A stretch of 25,124 nt of DNA. Source: CACIIZ01 sp045565285. GTDB taxonomy: Bacteria; Pseudomonadota; Alphaproteobacteria; Rhodobacterales; Rhodobacteraceae. The position numbers and the translations under genes were made by a program. This document shows positions 17,527-25,124 of the stretch, in pieces (the stretch's first letter is position 1; every line of letters starts with the position of its first letter). The stretch is from contig JBJLFR010000009.1 in the NCBI GenBank assembly GCA_045565285.1, positions 1-25,124 of the forward strand, given 5' to 3'. The notes beneath the pieces were generated by a model. It was not told the DNA's origin and ran no database searches. It saw only the letters and a program-made list of their open reading frames with translations.

Positions 17527-17550
17527 TTTTATCCTCTTTATTCTTTAAGA

Positions 17551-18114
17551 TTATGCCCGTTCTACATATTCTAAGGTTTCAGTTGAAACTACTATTTCTT
17601 CATCTTGTTGAATAAATGGTGGTACAGAAATCCTAAATCCATTTTCTAAAGTAGCTGGTTTAAAACTATTAGATGCAGTTTGTCCTTTAACAGTTGGTTC
17701 AGTTTCTTTAATTTTGCATATAACTTTTTCAGGTAAAGTGACACTAAGTGGTTCATCTTCAAAATACTCAATTTGTACTATCATACCTTCAACTAAAAAG
17801 GGTCTTCTATCTGATATTATTTCGGTAGGTAAATCAATTTGATCAAAAGTCTTTTGATCCATAAAAAAAAGTGAGTTATCACTTTCGTATAAAAATTGCT
17901 GCTCTTTTTGCTCTAATCTAACTTTTTCTACTTTATCTGCAGATCTAAATCGTTCATTCAACTTTGAACCATTTCGCAAGTTTTTTAGTTCTACTTGTGC
18001 GAAAGCACCACCTTTGCCAGGTTTGACGTGTGAAATTTTAACAACAACCCACAATCCATCGTTATGTTCAAGAATATTTCCCGGTCTAATTTCATTACCA
18101 TTTATTTTAACCAT
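17551..18114 (-). CDS. efp: Translation elongation factor P
   Basis: The 187-residue protein contains the KOW-like N-terminal domain with the loop KPGKGGAFAQV. The modifiable lysine falls exactly at position 34, as in E. coli EF-P. The two OB domains follow, with FLYESDNSLFFMD and the C-terminal signature region GFRISVPPFIQQDEEIVVST. EF-P binds between the ribosomal P and E sites and relieves stalling at consecutive prolines. The ATG is preceded by AAGGAA seven bases upstream, a good ribosome binding site. It is first in the efp-suhB operon and diverges from soxA. No lysine-modifying enzyme gene (epmA or epmB) is in the window. Confidence 0.96.
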   Translation of the reverse strand: MVKINGNEIRPGNILEHNDGLWVVVKISHVKPGKGGAFAQVELKNLRNGSKLNERFRSADKVEKVRLEQKEQQFLYESDNSLFFMDQKTFDQIDLPTEIISDRRPFLVEGMIVQIEYFEDEPLSVTLPEKVICKIKETEPTVKGQTASNSFKPATLENGFRISVPPFIQQDEEIVVSTETLEYVERA

Positions 18115-18252
18115 GATTTATTCCTTATTTTTTATTCTTTTATAAAAAATTTTCATATTCATCAAGATTTACTTATTAAAATTTAAACAAATTATTTTTA
18201 TCCTTGATTTTAAAAATAGTGTGATTTCTAATTGCTTTAGGAATATTGATAA

Positions 18253-21078
18253 ATGATTAGAAAAGAAAAAAATAGTTCTATTAATAGGGAGATAACTTTT
18301 CCTATTAAAATTGATGGGCATACTATTACTGCTAGTCCAGGAGACTCTGTAGCTTCTGCATTGTATTACAGTAAAAAGCACTTAACTATAAAAACCAAAC
18401 TCTATCACAAAAGTGATCTTATTTTCTCAAAAAAAATGAATGAACTTTTTTCAATAACTCCAGAATATGAAATAGATTTGGGGTTTGACGAAATATTAGA
18501 TCAAGAAGCCTATCCAGGTCTAGAAATAAACTCAAATAATTTATTTAATAATCTCAGTGCAAAATTTTTAAATAAATTTTCTAAAATGAATTCTAGTCCA
18601 CTAAATAAATTTCTTAGCACCTTTTTTTTAAAAAAAAAAAATGAACGATTGGATTTGAGAATTATAGAAAGTGTTGAATTTATTTCTTCACAAGTATTGA
18701 TTGTTGGTAGTGGGGTTTCTGGATTGCTTGCAGCTTCAATTTTAGTAAATGCTGGTATGAAAGTGATTTTATTAGAAAGAGATTTTATTCTAGGGGGTTT
18801 TTTTGATTTTTCTAATCAAAACCAAAATAGTTGGGTAAAAAAATTAATTAGTAATTTAATCAAGAGTAAAAATTGTAAAATTTTAAAAAATACAAAATTA
18901 GTCCATGCAGATGGTAAAAATAACTTTTTTGCAATAAGAAAATTTTATTATAAGAATAAAACTAATTCTCTTAAGCATAAATACAAATTATTAAAAATTG
19001 TTGTTAAAAATATGATTATAGCAACTGGTTTAATAGAAAGATCACTTCCAAACGTAGATACTAAAAAAACAAATATAATAGTGGCTAGCAAAGTCCATCA
19101 ATTAATTTATCGTTTTGGTTTAAAAGTGCCAAATGGAGTTATTGTATATACAAATAATAATTTTGGTTGGGATACTGCATTTAAACTTTTGTCCTTAGGA
19201 ATTGAAATACAAGCTATAATAGATACAAGAAAAAACTGTAACATTCCTATATCATGCCCTGTTTTTAGGGGTGCAAAAATAGTCGAGGTTTATGGTAATT
19301 TATTTTTAAAATCAATAAAAATTTTAGATAATAATGGGAATATTATTAATATGAAAACTACTTATTTAATAATTTCAGGTGGATTTGATTTAAATTTAGG
19401 ATCTATAACAAAAGCAATTGATAGCTTAAAGTGGTGTCCAAAAAACTTAACTTTTATCCCTAATAAATACACTGTAAATATAGATATTTTGAGTGATTTT
19501 AATAATATCTACTGTATAAATTCTTTAATAAAAAATACTGTTAATATTACATCTAAAATTTTAAGAGATAATAAACTTAAAATTAAAGATTATAAATTTC
19601 CAATTTTTGAAAAACAGAAACTAAGTAGTGAATTACTACAATATTTTGATCCTAATAAAAATTTAAGATTTTATTTTTTTCATAATCTTAAAGAACTAAT
19701 TTCTTCAAGGTTCACATTGAAACAATTTAGTAGAAGGGAAGAAAATAATGAATTAGATAATTTGAAATTTAATGCTATAAAATTATTTTCTAATGATAAG
19801 CTTATTCAAAATGATATAAAAAATAATCTGTTTATTGATAATAAAAAAAATAAAATTAAATTGTCATTTTTAAAAAAAGAAGATTCACCAATAAATCATT
19901 CTTATAATCGATTGAAAAGTCCTTATAGATTACTAAAATGCAATGAATTTTATGGTGAAATTGGAAGAGAGAATGGCTATTATAATGGCTGGCTAATTCC
20001 AAAGTTTTTTTATAAAAATAAAAATGTACAAGATGAGAGTATATGTGTTGACAATGAATTATCAATGACTAATACAGTTGGCATTACTGATCAATCTGAT
20101 CTTGCCAAAATTTCAATTGTTGGAAAAGATACCATAAAGGTTCTCAAAACCATAATAAACTTAAGTGAAATAAATTTTATCAAAAATAGGTTTTTTTCAT
20201 TTAGTTTAGTAAAAGATAATAATTTATTTTTTGATAGTCTATTAGTTTTGGTTATAAGTAGTGAGTACGTTTTAATTCTGGTACATTCACAAATTGAAAA
20301 TGAACTTTATGATTACATATCTTCAAAATTAGTTAAAAATCAAATTGAAATAAAATGTGAGGTCTATTTAGAAAGCGATATATTTCAAGTTTTTTCATTA
20401 GTAGGTTCCTTTGCACATAAATTTCTAATAAATAAATTTAAAATTTTTGCATCTAACGGTTCTTTAAAATTAGAAAACAGAATTTTTAAATTTAAATATT
20501 TTGATCAGGATTTATTTGTTCTATTTCAAAAAATAAACTCTGATTTTTACGCTGATATAATAATTAATTCAAGTGTCTCAATACAATTTCTTAAAGATTT
20601 ATATCCTGAATTAGAAGATATGAATGGTGGTTTTATAGGAAGAGAATCATATAAAAAAATAAAATTAGATAGTGGAGTTATTTCATGGAATAATTTTAAA
20701 AAAGCAGATTTAAAACTACCAATCTCAATTAATACCTTTGAAACTTTCAAAAAACAAAAATTTGGAGAATTAGGTTATAAAATATATTCAAATGAATTTA
20801 TATATTCAAACATGCTTTGTTTGATACCAATAGGATTAACACAAAACGTAGTTAAAGGTTCAAAAGTATATAATTTTAAAAATGGAAAACAGATGTCTTT
20901 ATTAGGAGAAGTGATATTTTGTTTTTATTCAAGAAAGATTAAAAAAATGATATCTTTTATTTTTTTACCAGATAATACTTCAAAATTTGATTTAGTTATA
21001 GTTGAGAATATTTCAAAAAATTATCAAACATTATGTAAAGTTAAAAAATATAATGAACTATTTTCAATAATTGAATAA
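18253..21078 (+). CDS. soxA: Divergent sarcosine oxidase alpha subunit (SoxA-like)
   Basis: The 941-residue protein has the three-part layout of heterotetrameric sarcosine oxidase alpha. First is a small N-terminal ferredoxin-like domain (FPIKIDGHTITASPGDSVAS + ALYYS at 16-40). Second is a Rossmann dinucleotide domain (VLIVGSGVSGLLAAS with GSGVSG at 152-157; IIATGLIERSLP later). Third is a GcvT-like folate-binding C-terminal half starting near residue 590. In the known enzyme, alpha binds NAD and tetrahydrofolate, and demethylates sarcosine only together with beta, gamma and delta. Sequence is strongly drifted toward Lys, Asn and Ile, with long A-runs, yet the 2.8-kb frame is unbroken, which implies selection. 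No soxB or soxD is beside it, so the true substrate may differ. Confidence 0.75.
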   Translation: MIRKEKNSSINREITFPIKIDGHTITASPGDSVASALYYSKKHLTIKTKLYHKSDLIFSKKMNELFSITPEYEIDLGFDEILDQEAYPGLEINSNNLFNNLSAKFLNKFSKMNSSPLNKFLSTFFLKKKNERLDLRIIESVEFISSQVLIVGSGVSGLLAASILVNAGMKVILLERDFILGGFFDFSNQNQNSWVKKLISNLIKSKNCKILKNTKLVHADGKNNFFAIRKFYYKNKTNSLKHKYKLLKIVVKNMIIATGLIERSLPNVDTKKTNIIVASKVHQLIYRFGLKVPNGVIVYTNNNFGWDTAFKLLSLGIEIQAIIDTRKNCNIPISCPVFRGAKIVEVYGNLFLKSIKILDNNGNIINMKTTYLIISGGFDLNLGSITKAIDSLKWCPKNLTFIPNKYTVNIDILSDFNNIYCINSLIKNTVNITSKILRDNKLKIKDYKFPIFEKQKLSSELLQYFDPNKNLRFYFFHNLKELISSRFTLKQFSRREENNELDNLKFNAIKLFSNDKLIQNDIKNNLFIDNKKNKIKLSFLKKEDSPINHSYNRLKSPYRLLKCNEFYGEIGRENGYYNGWLIPKFFYKNKNVQDESICVDNELSMTNTVGITDQSDLAKISIVGKDTIKVLKTIINLSEINFIKNRFFSFSLVKDNNLFFDSLLVLVISSEYVLILVHSQIENELYDYISSKLVKNQIEIKCEVYLESDIFQVFSLVGSFAHKFLINKFKIFASNGSLKLENRIFKFKYFDQDLFVLFQKINSDFYADIIINSSVSIQFLKDLYPELEDMNGGFIGRESYKKIKLDSGVISWNNFKKADLKLPISINTFETFKKQKFGELGYKIYSNEFIYSNMLCLIPIGLTQNVVKGSKVYNFKNGKQMSLLGEVIFCFYSRKIKKMISFIFLPDNTSKFDLVIVENISKNYQTLCKVKKYNELFSIIE

Positions 21079-21101
21079 TTAAAATACTGTAGGTTAGAAA
21101 T

Positions 21102-21650
21102 TTGAAAACTAAGCAAATTTTAAAAGCAAATGAAATTTGGATCTTAAATTATAAAAGATTAAGTTTGGAGCAGAAACTTTATAAGCTATTTATAAAGTAT
21201 GATATTAAATATCCTAAAATAGGTTTTTATGCAAATTGCGGATCTGGTAAAGTTTTAAATTCTGAAAGTAGGAATTTAATATTCATAAATGTAAATTTAT
21301 TGAAAAATTATAAATTTTTACAAGAAATTCATAAAATTGGGACTATTCGTAATTTTTCATCAGGCACAGATATAATTACTATTAACATTAGAAAAGATTA
21401 TAAAATCTTTAAAATTTTAGGTTTTGAACCTAATTTAATTGAAGATCAAGCATGTAAGCTAATTTTAATTGACTCCAAAAATGCATATTTTTTAAAAAAA
21501 GATAATCTTGGCTATTTTGTTTTACCTCAAAGTTATGGTGATTATTTTCTACAACTAATTAATAGTTTTTCAAATAATCTAAAGTTATCTTCAACTTCTG
21601 AAATAGAATTAGAAAATTATTATGATTTTTTAATTAAAAGAAATTCCTAA
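21102..21650 (+). CDS. soxG: Sarcosine oxidase gamma subunit-like protein
   Basis: A 182-residue protein starting at TTG 21102, 23 bases after soxA, with only a weak ribosome binding site. The middle part (IRNFSSGTDIITINIRKDYK followed by LGFEPNL) matches the SoxG pattern VDLSSGRTVIRLSG...LAKGCPLDL. The end (FVLPQSYGDYFLQLI) matches its LLVPRSFADYLWAWL pattern. The fold is related to the GcvT small domain. The identification depends on these weak matches plus the position right after soxA, which is the normal soxA-soxG order. Its last 21 bases overlap the end of the convergent aminotransferase gene. It would be a structural subunit in the cytoplasm. Confidence 0.65.
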   Translation: MKTKQILKANEIWILNYKRLSLEQKLYKLFIKYDIKYPKIGFYANCGSGKVLNSESRNLIFINVNLLKNYKFLQEIHKIGTIRNFSSGTDIITINIRKDYKIFKILGFEPNLIEDQACKLILIDSKNAYFLKKDNLGYFVLPQSYGDYFLQLINSFSNNLKLSSTSEIELENYYDFLIKRNS

Positions 21651-23036
21651 TTTTTCTAATTGTTTTTTTGATTCATCAAGAGATTTCCACACCAAAATAA
21701 TTAATTCATCAATTTCTCTTTTATTAATAATTAGGGGAGGTGATATTATCATTTTATCACCTACTGCACGCATAATTAACCCATTTTTTAAGGAAATTTC
21801 TCTTGTTATCATACCGGCATTACCTTCAGGCAGTTGAAAAGGTGATCGCCTTGATTTATCAGGGGTAAGCTCTAATGCACCCATCATCCCCTTTATTCTA
21901 GCTTCACCAATTAGTGGATGGTCATTTAATAGAAGCCATTTTTCTTTAAGATATTTCGATGTATTTTTTCGAACTGTTTCTATTATTTTTTCTTCCTCCA
22001 ATATTCTAATATTTTCTAATGCAACTGCTGCAGCTACAGGATGTGCGGAATAAGTATATCCGTGGCTAAACTCACCACCATCTTGTTCTAAGGTTTCTTT
22101 AATTCTATCAGAAACAATCGAGCCTCCAATTGGTTGGTAGCCAGACGACAGACCTTTTGCAATTGTCATAATATCAGGTTTGATCTTCAGATTTTCACAT
22201 CCAAACCAAAAACCTAACCTACCAAAACCACAAATGACTTCATCTGCTATTAGTAATATATCATGCTCTTGACATATACGTTGAATTTCAGGCCAATATG
22301 AATGAGGTGGTATTATAACACCTCCAGCACCTTGAATAGGTTCTCCAATAAATGCAGCAACATTTTCTGAACCTAATTTATTTATTTTTTTTTCTAATTC
22401 TAAAGCTCTTTTCTTCCCAAAATCTTCAGGATCTTCATTGCCTCCTTCGCCGTACCAATAAGGCTGGTTTATATGTTCTATATAAGGTATTGGTAATCCA
22501 CCCTGAGAATGCATTGCAGACATTCCACCTAGACTTCCTGCTCCCATAGATGAACCATGATAAGCGTTTTTTCTAGATATAATTATTTTTTTGGATGGCT
22601 TTCCTAGACTTGCCCAATAGTGTCTAACAAGTCTTATGTTAGTTTCATTTGCTTCAGATCCAGAACTACTAAAAAAAATTGTATTCAAATCTTTAGAGGC
22701 TAAGGAAGCAATTTTTGCAGAAAGCTCTATTGCAGGAGGATGACTAGATTGGAAAAAAGTATTATAGTAAGGTAATTCTTCCATTTGTTTTTTTGCTGCT
22801 AAGGCTAATTCTTTTCTTCCATAGCCAATATTTACACACCAAAGACCAGACATAGCGTCTAAAAATCTATTCCCATCATTATCATAAATAAAAACCCCAT
22901 CAGCGCGAGTTATTATTCTTGGTTTCTGTGATTTCAACTCTTTATGATCCGTAAATGGGTGCAAATGATGTTTAAGATCAAGTCGTTGCAAAAACGAAGT
23001 TGGTTTATTATTAATTTTTGAGCTAATTACATCCAT
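21630..23036 (-). CDS. Class III omega-aminotransferase (putrescine/beta-alanine-pyruvate type)
   Basis: The 468-residue PLP enzyme has a long N-terminal arm ending in LHPFTDHKEL, then RFLDAMSGLWCVNIGYG, FFSSSGSEANETNIRL, AYHGSSMGAGSLGG, ADEVICGFGRLG with D265, and the PLP lysine K294 in TIAKGLSSGY. LHPFTD, MSGLWC and YYNTFF are typical of the SpuC / beta-alanine-pyruvate branch, which transfers amino groups from polyamines, beta-alanine, taurine or aromatic amines to pyruvate. The substrate cannot be fixed from sequence. It ends inside soxG's last codons (21-base convergent overlap) and begins 25 bases beyond the 3' end of tRNA-His, on the same strand, so read-through from the tRNA promoter is possible. 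Confidence 0.88.
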   Translation of the reverse strand: MDVISSKINNKPTSFLQRLDLKHHLHPFTDHKELKSQKPRIITRADGVFIYDNDGNRFLDAMSGLWCVNIGYGRKELALAAKKQMEELPYYNTFFQSSHPPAIELSAKIASLASKDLNTIFFSSSGSEANETNIRLVRHYWASLGKPSKKIIISRKNAYHGSSMGAGSLGGMSAMHSQGGLPIPYIEHINQPYWYGEGGNEDPEDFGKKRALELEKKINKLGSENVAAFIGEPIQGAGGVIIPPHSYWPEIQRICQEHDILLIADEVICGFGRLGFWFGCENLKIKPDIMTIAKGLSSGYQPIGGSIVSDRIKETLEQDGGEFSHGYTYSAHPVAAAVALENIRILEEEKIIETVRKNTSKYLKEKWLLLNDHPLIGEARIKGMMGALELTPDKSRRSPFQLPEGNAGMITREISLKNGLIMRAVGDKMIISPPLIINKREIDELIILVWKSLDESKKQLEKLGISFN

Positions 23037-23061
23037 GATGAAAAAATATTATTATATAATG

Positions 23062-23136
23062 TGGTACCGAGGGTAGGGATTGAACCTACGACCAAGAGTT
23101 CCACAAACTCCTGCTCTACCACTGAGCTACCTCGGC
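23062..23136 (-). tRNA. tRNA-His (GTG), lacking G-1 and with A73
   Basis: The minus strand folds into a cloverleaf. The acceptor GCCGAGG pairs with CCTCGGT (a G1-U72 wobble at the end), followed by discriminator A73 and an encoded CCA. The D arm is GCTCAGTGGTAGAGC, the anticodon GTG is at complement(23102-23104), and the T arm GTAGGTTCAATCCCTAC. The base before G1 is T, so the universal G-1 is not encoded, and position 73 is A instead of C. This matches the known exceptional tRNA-His of many alphaproteobacteria. Confidence 0.95.
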
Positions 23137-23217
23137 ATACAAAAAAAATACAAAAAAAAATAAATAATTACAAGTGATCTATAGAATAAAAAAGTTTTAA
23201 GAGATAATTAATTAATT

Positions 23218-23235
23218 TTTTTGATATATCAAAAA
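23218..23235. repeat. 18-bp perfect palindrome upstream of 6S RNA
   Basis: TTTTTGATATATCAAAAA is fully self-complementary. It lies between the divergent tRNA-His and 6S RNA genes, about 19 bases upstream of the 6S -10 box, a position suited to a regulator binding site. In DNA this rich in A and T the chance of such a palindrome is not negligible. Confidence 0.35.
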
Positions 23236-23253
23236 TTTTACTTTTATTAGAAA

Positions 23254-23259
23254 TATAAT
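23254..23259 (+). promoter_or_regulatory. -10 box of the 6S RNA promoter
   Basis: A consensus TATAAT stands about seven bases before the predicted 5' end of the 6S RNA near 23266. No good -35 hexamer is found at 16-18 bases upstream. Confidence 0.5.
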
Positions 23260-23265
23260 TTTGCT

Positions 23266-23432
23266 ATTCAATTAAAGTGAGTTCTGGCCTCCCAGTTAAG
23301 AAATATCCTAGTGGCCTTACATTCTCGAAAGGGAACTGGCTCTGTTTAGGACTGTGGTCTATAATATACCGGTGCCCACCTGGTAAAACAGGCTCTCGAG
23401 GATTATTTTTAACGCTTGTGTTGGATCTCACA
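23266..23432 (+). ncRNA. ssrS: 6S RNA
   Basis: No open frame explains this stretch, which is clearly richer in G and C than the DNA around it. Its ends can pair (GTGAG at 23277-23281 with CTCAC at 23427-23431). Inside are elements I associate with alphaproteobacterial 6S RNAs, including CCGGTGCCCACCTGGT, which folds into a small hairpin, and CAGGCTCTCGAGGA. Context is strong: in proteobacteria ssrS typically precedes the 5-formyl-THF cyclo-ligase gene, exactly as here. 6S RNA binds the housekeeping RNA polymerase holoenzyme as an open-promoter mimic and lowers transcription in slow growth. The ends are approximate. Confidence 0.8.
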
Positions 23433-23450
23433 TAAAATTATTGATAATTC

Positions 23451-24053
23451 TTGCAGGTTAATCTGATCTCTTTATCTATAGCAGCAAAAAAAAAGAAATT
23501 AAGAAAAACTTTAAAAAATGAAAGGGAAAGAACCTTTCTTAAAAATGGGGGTTTTTTTTCCGAAATTATATCTAATCATTTTAAAAATTGGTTTGAAAAT
23601 CAAAAAAACATCAAAATTTTAGCATTTTATTATCCTATAAATACAGAAGTTAATCCTTTACCTATTTTACATTTATTAAAAAAAAGAACTTTGAATTATT
23701 GTTTGCCTGTTGTTGAAAATTCAAATTCACCACTTACTTTCAGAGAATGGAGGGATGATACTAAATTAATTATATCTAATTTTGGAGCTAGAATACCTAG
23801 TGAAGGAAACTTGTTAATTCCAGATTTGATTTTAATTCCATTATTAGCTTATGATGATTATGGTTCAAGGTTAGGATACGGAGGAGGATTTTATGATAGA
23901 ACAATTTTTAGCTTTAAAAAAAATACAGAAAAAAAAATATTTACCTTAGGTTTAGCCTTTAGTTGTCAAAAATATTTTGGAAAACTACCTACAGAAAAAA
24001 ATGATGAAAAAATTGACTCTGTTCTAACAGAAGAAGGTTTTCAATTCTTTTAA
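23451..24053 (+). CDS. fau: 5-formyltetrahydrofolate cyclo-ligase
   Basis: The roughly 200-residue protein ends with the family signature YGSRLGYGGGFYDRTI at 137-152, and has the N-terminal KKKLRKTLKNERE basic helix, the FYYPINTEVNP strand-loop and LILIPLLAYD. It converts 5-formyl-THF to 5,10-methenyl-THF with ATP, returning the inhibitory formyl form to the one-carbon pool. No ATG is available near the start; TTG 23451 is used, but CTG 23463 cannot be excluded. It starts about 20 bases after the end of 6S RNA and is probably made from the same transcript, the classical ssrS-ygfA arrangement. Confidence 0.9.
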   Translation: MQVNLISLSIAAKKKKLRKTLKNERERTFLKNGGFFSEIISNHFKNWFENQKNIKILAFYYPINTEVNPLPILHLLKKRTLNYCLPVVENSNSPLTFREWRDDTKLIISNFGARIPSEGNLLIPDLILIPLLAYDDYGSRLGYGGGFYDRTIFSFKKNTEKKIFTLGLAFSCQKYFGKLPTEKNDEKIDSVLTEEGFQFF

Positions 24054-24109
24054 AATTTTAACTAAGCTTAATTAGTTGTATAAATGTTTTCAAAGCTTTA
24101 TAAAAAATT

Positions 24110-24919
24110 ATGCGATTATTATTTTTAGGAGATATTGTTGGTAAGACTGCTAGGATTTCAATAGCTAAAAATTTAGTAGATATCAAAAAACAATTATCTC
24201 TAGACTTTGTTTTAGTTAATGCTGAAAATGCTACATCAGGATTGGGTCTTTCTGTTCCTCATGCAAAATTACTTTTTGAGGCTGGTGTAAATTGTATTTC
24301 CTTAGGAGACCATGCTTTTGATCAAAATGAAATGATGAATTTTGCAGAAAGAGAAAATAGGATAATAAGACCAATTAATTATGCTAAATCTGCGCCTGGA
24401 TCAGGTTTTAGATTGTTCAATTTAGAGGGTAAGAAAATCTTAATTCTTCAAGTGCTAGGTCAAGTATTTATGAAAAAACCATTTTCAGATCCTTTCGAAG
24501 CAGTTGAATCATACTTAAGAAAGTTTAGTTTAAAAGCTAATGTAGATGTGATAATTATAGATTTTCATGCAGAAGCTACTTCTGAAAAAAATGCACTAGC
24601 ATTAAATTTTGATGGGAGAGTTTCGGTTATTGCTGGTACACATACTCATATTCCTACATCAGATACGCGTATTTTACCCAATGGAACTGCTTATCAAACA
24701 GATTTAGGTATGTGTGGAGATTATCAAAGTGTTATAGGTATGGAAAAAACAGAACCTATTAGAAGGTTTATTACAGGTATGACAAAAGAAAGATTTCGAC
24801 CAGCTGACGGAGAAGCGACTTTATCAGGTATAGTTGTTGATATTAATAATGATGGATTAGCAAATAAAATATTACCATTTAGGTACAAAGGATTGTTAAA
24901 CCAAAGTGGGATGGAATAA
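24110..24919 (+). CDS. YmdB-family metallophosphoesterase (TIGR00282 type)
   Basis: The 269-residue protein shows the metal-site motifs in order: D8 in LFLGDIVG, E39 and N40 in NAENATSG, GDHAFDQ at 66-72, H153 in DFHAEATSEK, and H178/H180 in GTHTHIPTSD. The family includes the Bacillus subtilis phosphodiesterase YmdB, which acts on cyclic nucleotides and affects RNA turnover and cell fate. The usual GNH motif is GDH here, so one metal ligand is Asp instead of Asn. No clear ribosome binding site is seen. It lies 56 bases after fau, an order common in alphaproteobacteria, and 9 bases before the permease gene. Confidence 0.88.
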   Translation: MRLLFLGDIVGKTARISIAKNLVDIKKQLSLDFVLVNAENATSGLGLSVPHAKLLFEAGVNCISLGDHAFDQNEMMNFAERENRIIRPINYAKSAPGSGFRLFNLEGKKILILQVLGQVFMKKPFSDPFEAVESYLRKFSLKANVDVIIIDFHAEATSEKNALALNFDGRVSVIAGTHTHIPTSDTRILPNGTAYQTDLGMCGDYQSVIGMEKTEPIRRFITGMTKERFRPADGEATLSGIVVDINNDGLANKILPFRYKGLLNQSGME

Positions 24920-24928
24920 GACAAATAA

Positions 24929-25124
24929 ATGATCATATTTGAAAATTTTGAAGTAACTTTTTCTTTAATATTACTTGCTATCATGATTATATTTTTTGTT
25001 ACTGAAATAATACCTATTGAGGTTACAGCTTTGAGTACAGCTGTCCTTATGGTCATATTGGGAATTCTTCCTAGCAACGAATTTTTAAATATTCTTTCTA
25101 ATCCTGCCCCAATGGACAATAATT
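24929..25124 (+). CDS. SLC13/DASS-type permease, N-terminal part
   Basis: The reading frame starts at ATG 24929, nine bases after the preceding stop, and is open to the right edge. The 65 residues seen begin with a hydrophobic helix (FSLILLAIMIIFFVTE) followed by IIPIEVTALSTAVLMVILG and ILPSNEFLNILSNPAP. The (I/L)P.EVTAL...LL.GVL....AL.GFSNPA pattern is the start of sodium/anion symporters of the SLC13 type, often fused to RCK/TrkA-C domains. The substrate could be sulfate or a dicarboxylate. With only the first helices visible, the subfamily remains open. Confidence 0.7.
   Translation, partial: MIIFENFEVTFSLILLAIMIIFFVTEIIPIEVTALSTAVLMVILGILPSNEFLNILSNPAPMDNN

Noticed and set aside
18169..18381. 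Minus-strand open frame between efp and soxA
   Set aside because: It overlaps the conserved N-terminal domain of SoxA and shows no family features.
24060..24077. AACTAA / TTAGTT stem-loop between fau and the ymdB-like gene
   Set aside because: Stem of six mostly AT pairs and no T-run; the genes probably share a transcript.
24724..25119. Minus-strand open frame at the right edge
   Set aside because: It is opposite two well-supported plus-strand genes and has no recognisable motif.

Overview
The window reads as AT-rich chromosomal DNA of an alphaproteobacterium, probably a marine lineage with a small genome. Three things point there: the gene order PCMT - tolC - PopZ-type small gene - valS; the order 6S RNA - fau (ygfA) - ymdB-type gene; and a tRNA-His that lacks an encoded G-1 and carries A73, a peculiarity of many alphaproteobacteria. 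I cannot name a genus from sequence reading alone.

Left part (1 to about 5626) is accessory DNA. It holds the end of a SAM methyltransferase gene broken by a frameshift, a GT-B / glycerophosphotransferase-like gene, about 800 bases of degenerate sequence, and a large gene for a protein with 14 TPR units followed by a PRMT7/PRMT9-like arginine methyltransferase domain. Upstream of that gene, on the same strand, lies the orphaned C-terminal end of a SPINDLY/OGT-type O-GlcNAc transferase. A copy of the 3' end of the tRNA-Cys gene (17 of 18 bases) lies in direct orientation at 2545-2562, with the intact tRNA-Cys at 5627-5700. This is the layout left by integration into a tRNA 3' end, and the roughly 3.1 kb between the copies contains only the TPR-methyltransferase gene and remnants, with no integrase.

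Middle and right (5.7 kb to the end) is ordinary core genome. First comes a plus-strand operon: isoaspartate methyltransferase family gene, tolC, PopZ-like gene, valS and a hisC-like aminotransferase. Then a serine-glyoxylate aminotransferase on the minus strand; a plus-strand operon of a Cys-phosphatase, an MsbA-type ABC exporter and ygfZ; a minus-strand efp - suhB pair; a divergent soxA - soxG pair without soxB or soxD; a class III aminotransferase; tRNA-His; 6S RNA; 5-formyl-THF cyclo-ligase; a YmdB-like phosphoesterase; and the start of an SLC13-type permease.

Functionally the right half leans toward glycine, serine, sarcosine and folate one-carbon metabolism (SGAT, SoxAG, YgfZ, 5-FCL). 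The left half leans toward surface or protein modification. The most interesting signal is the TPR-PRMT gene inside tRNA-derived direct repeats.
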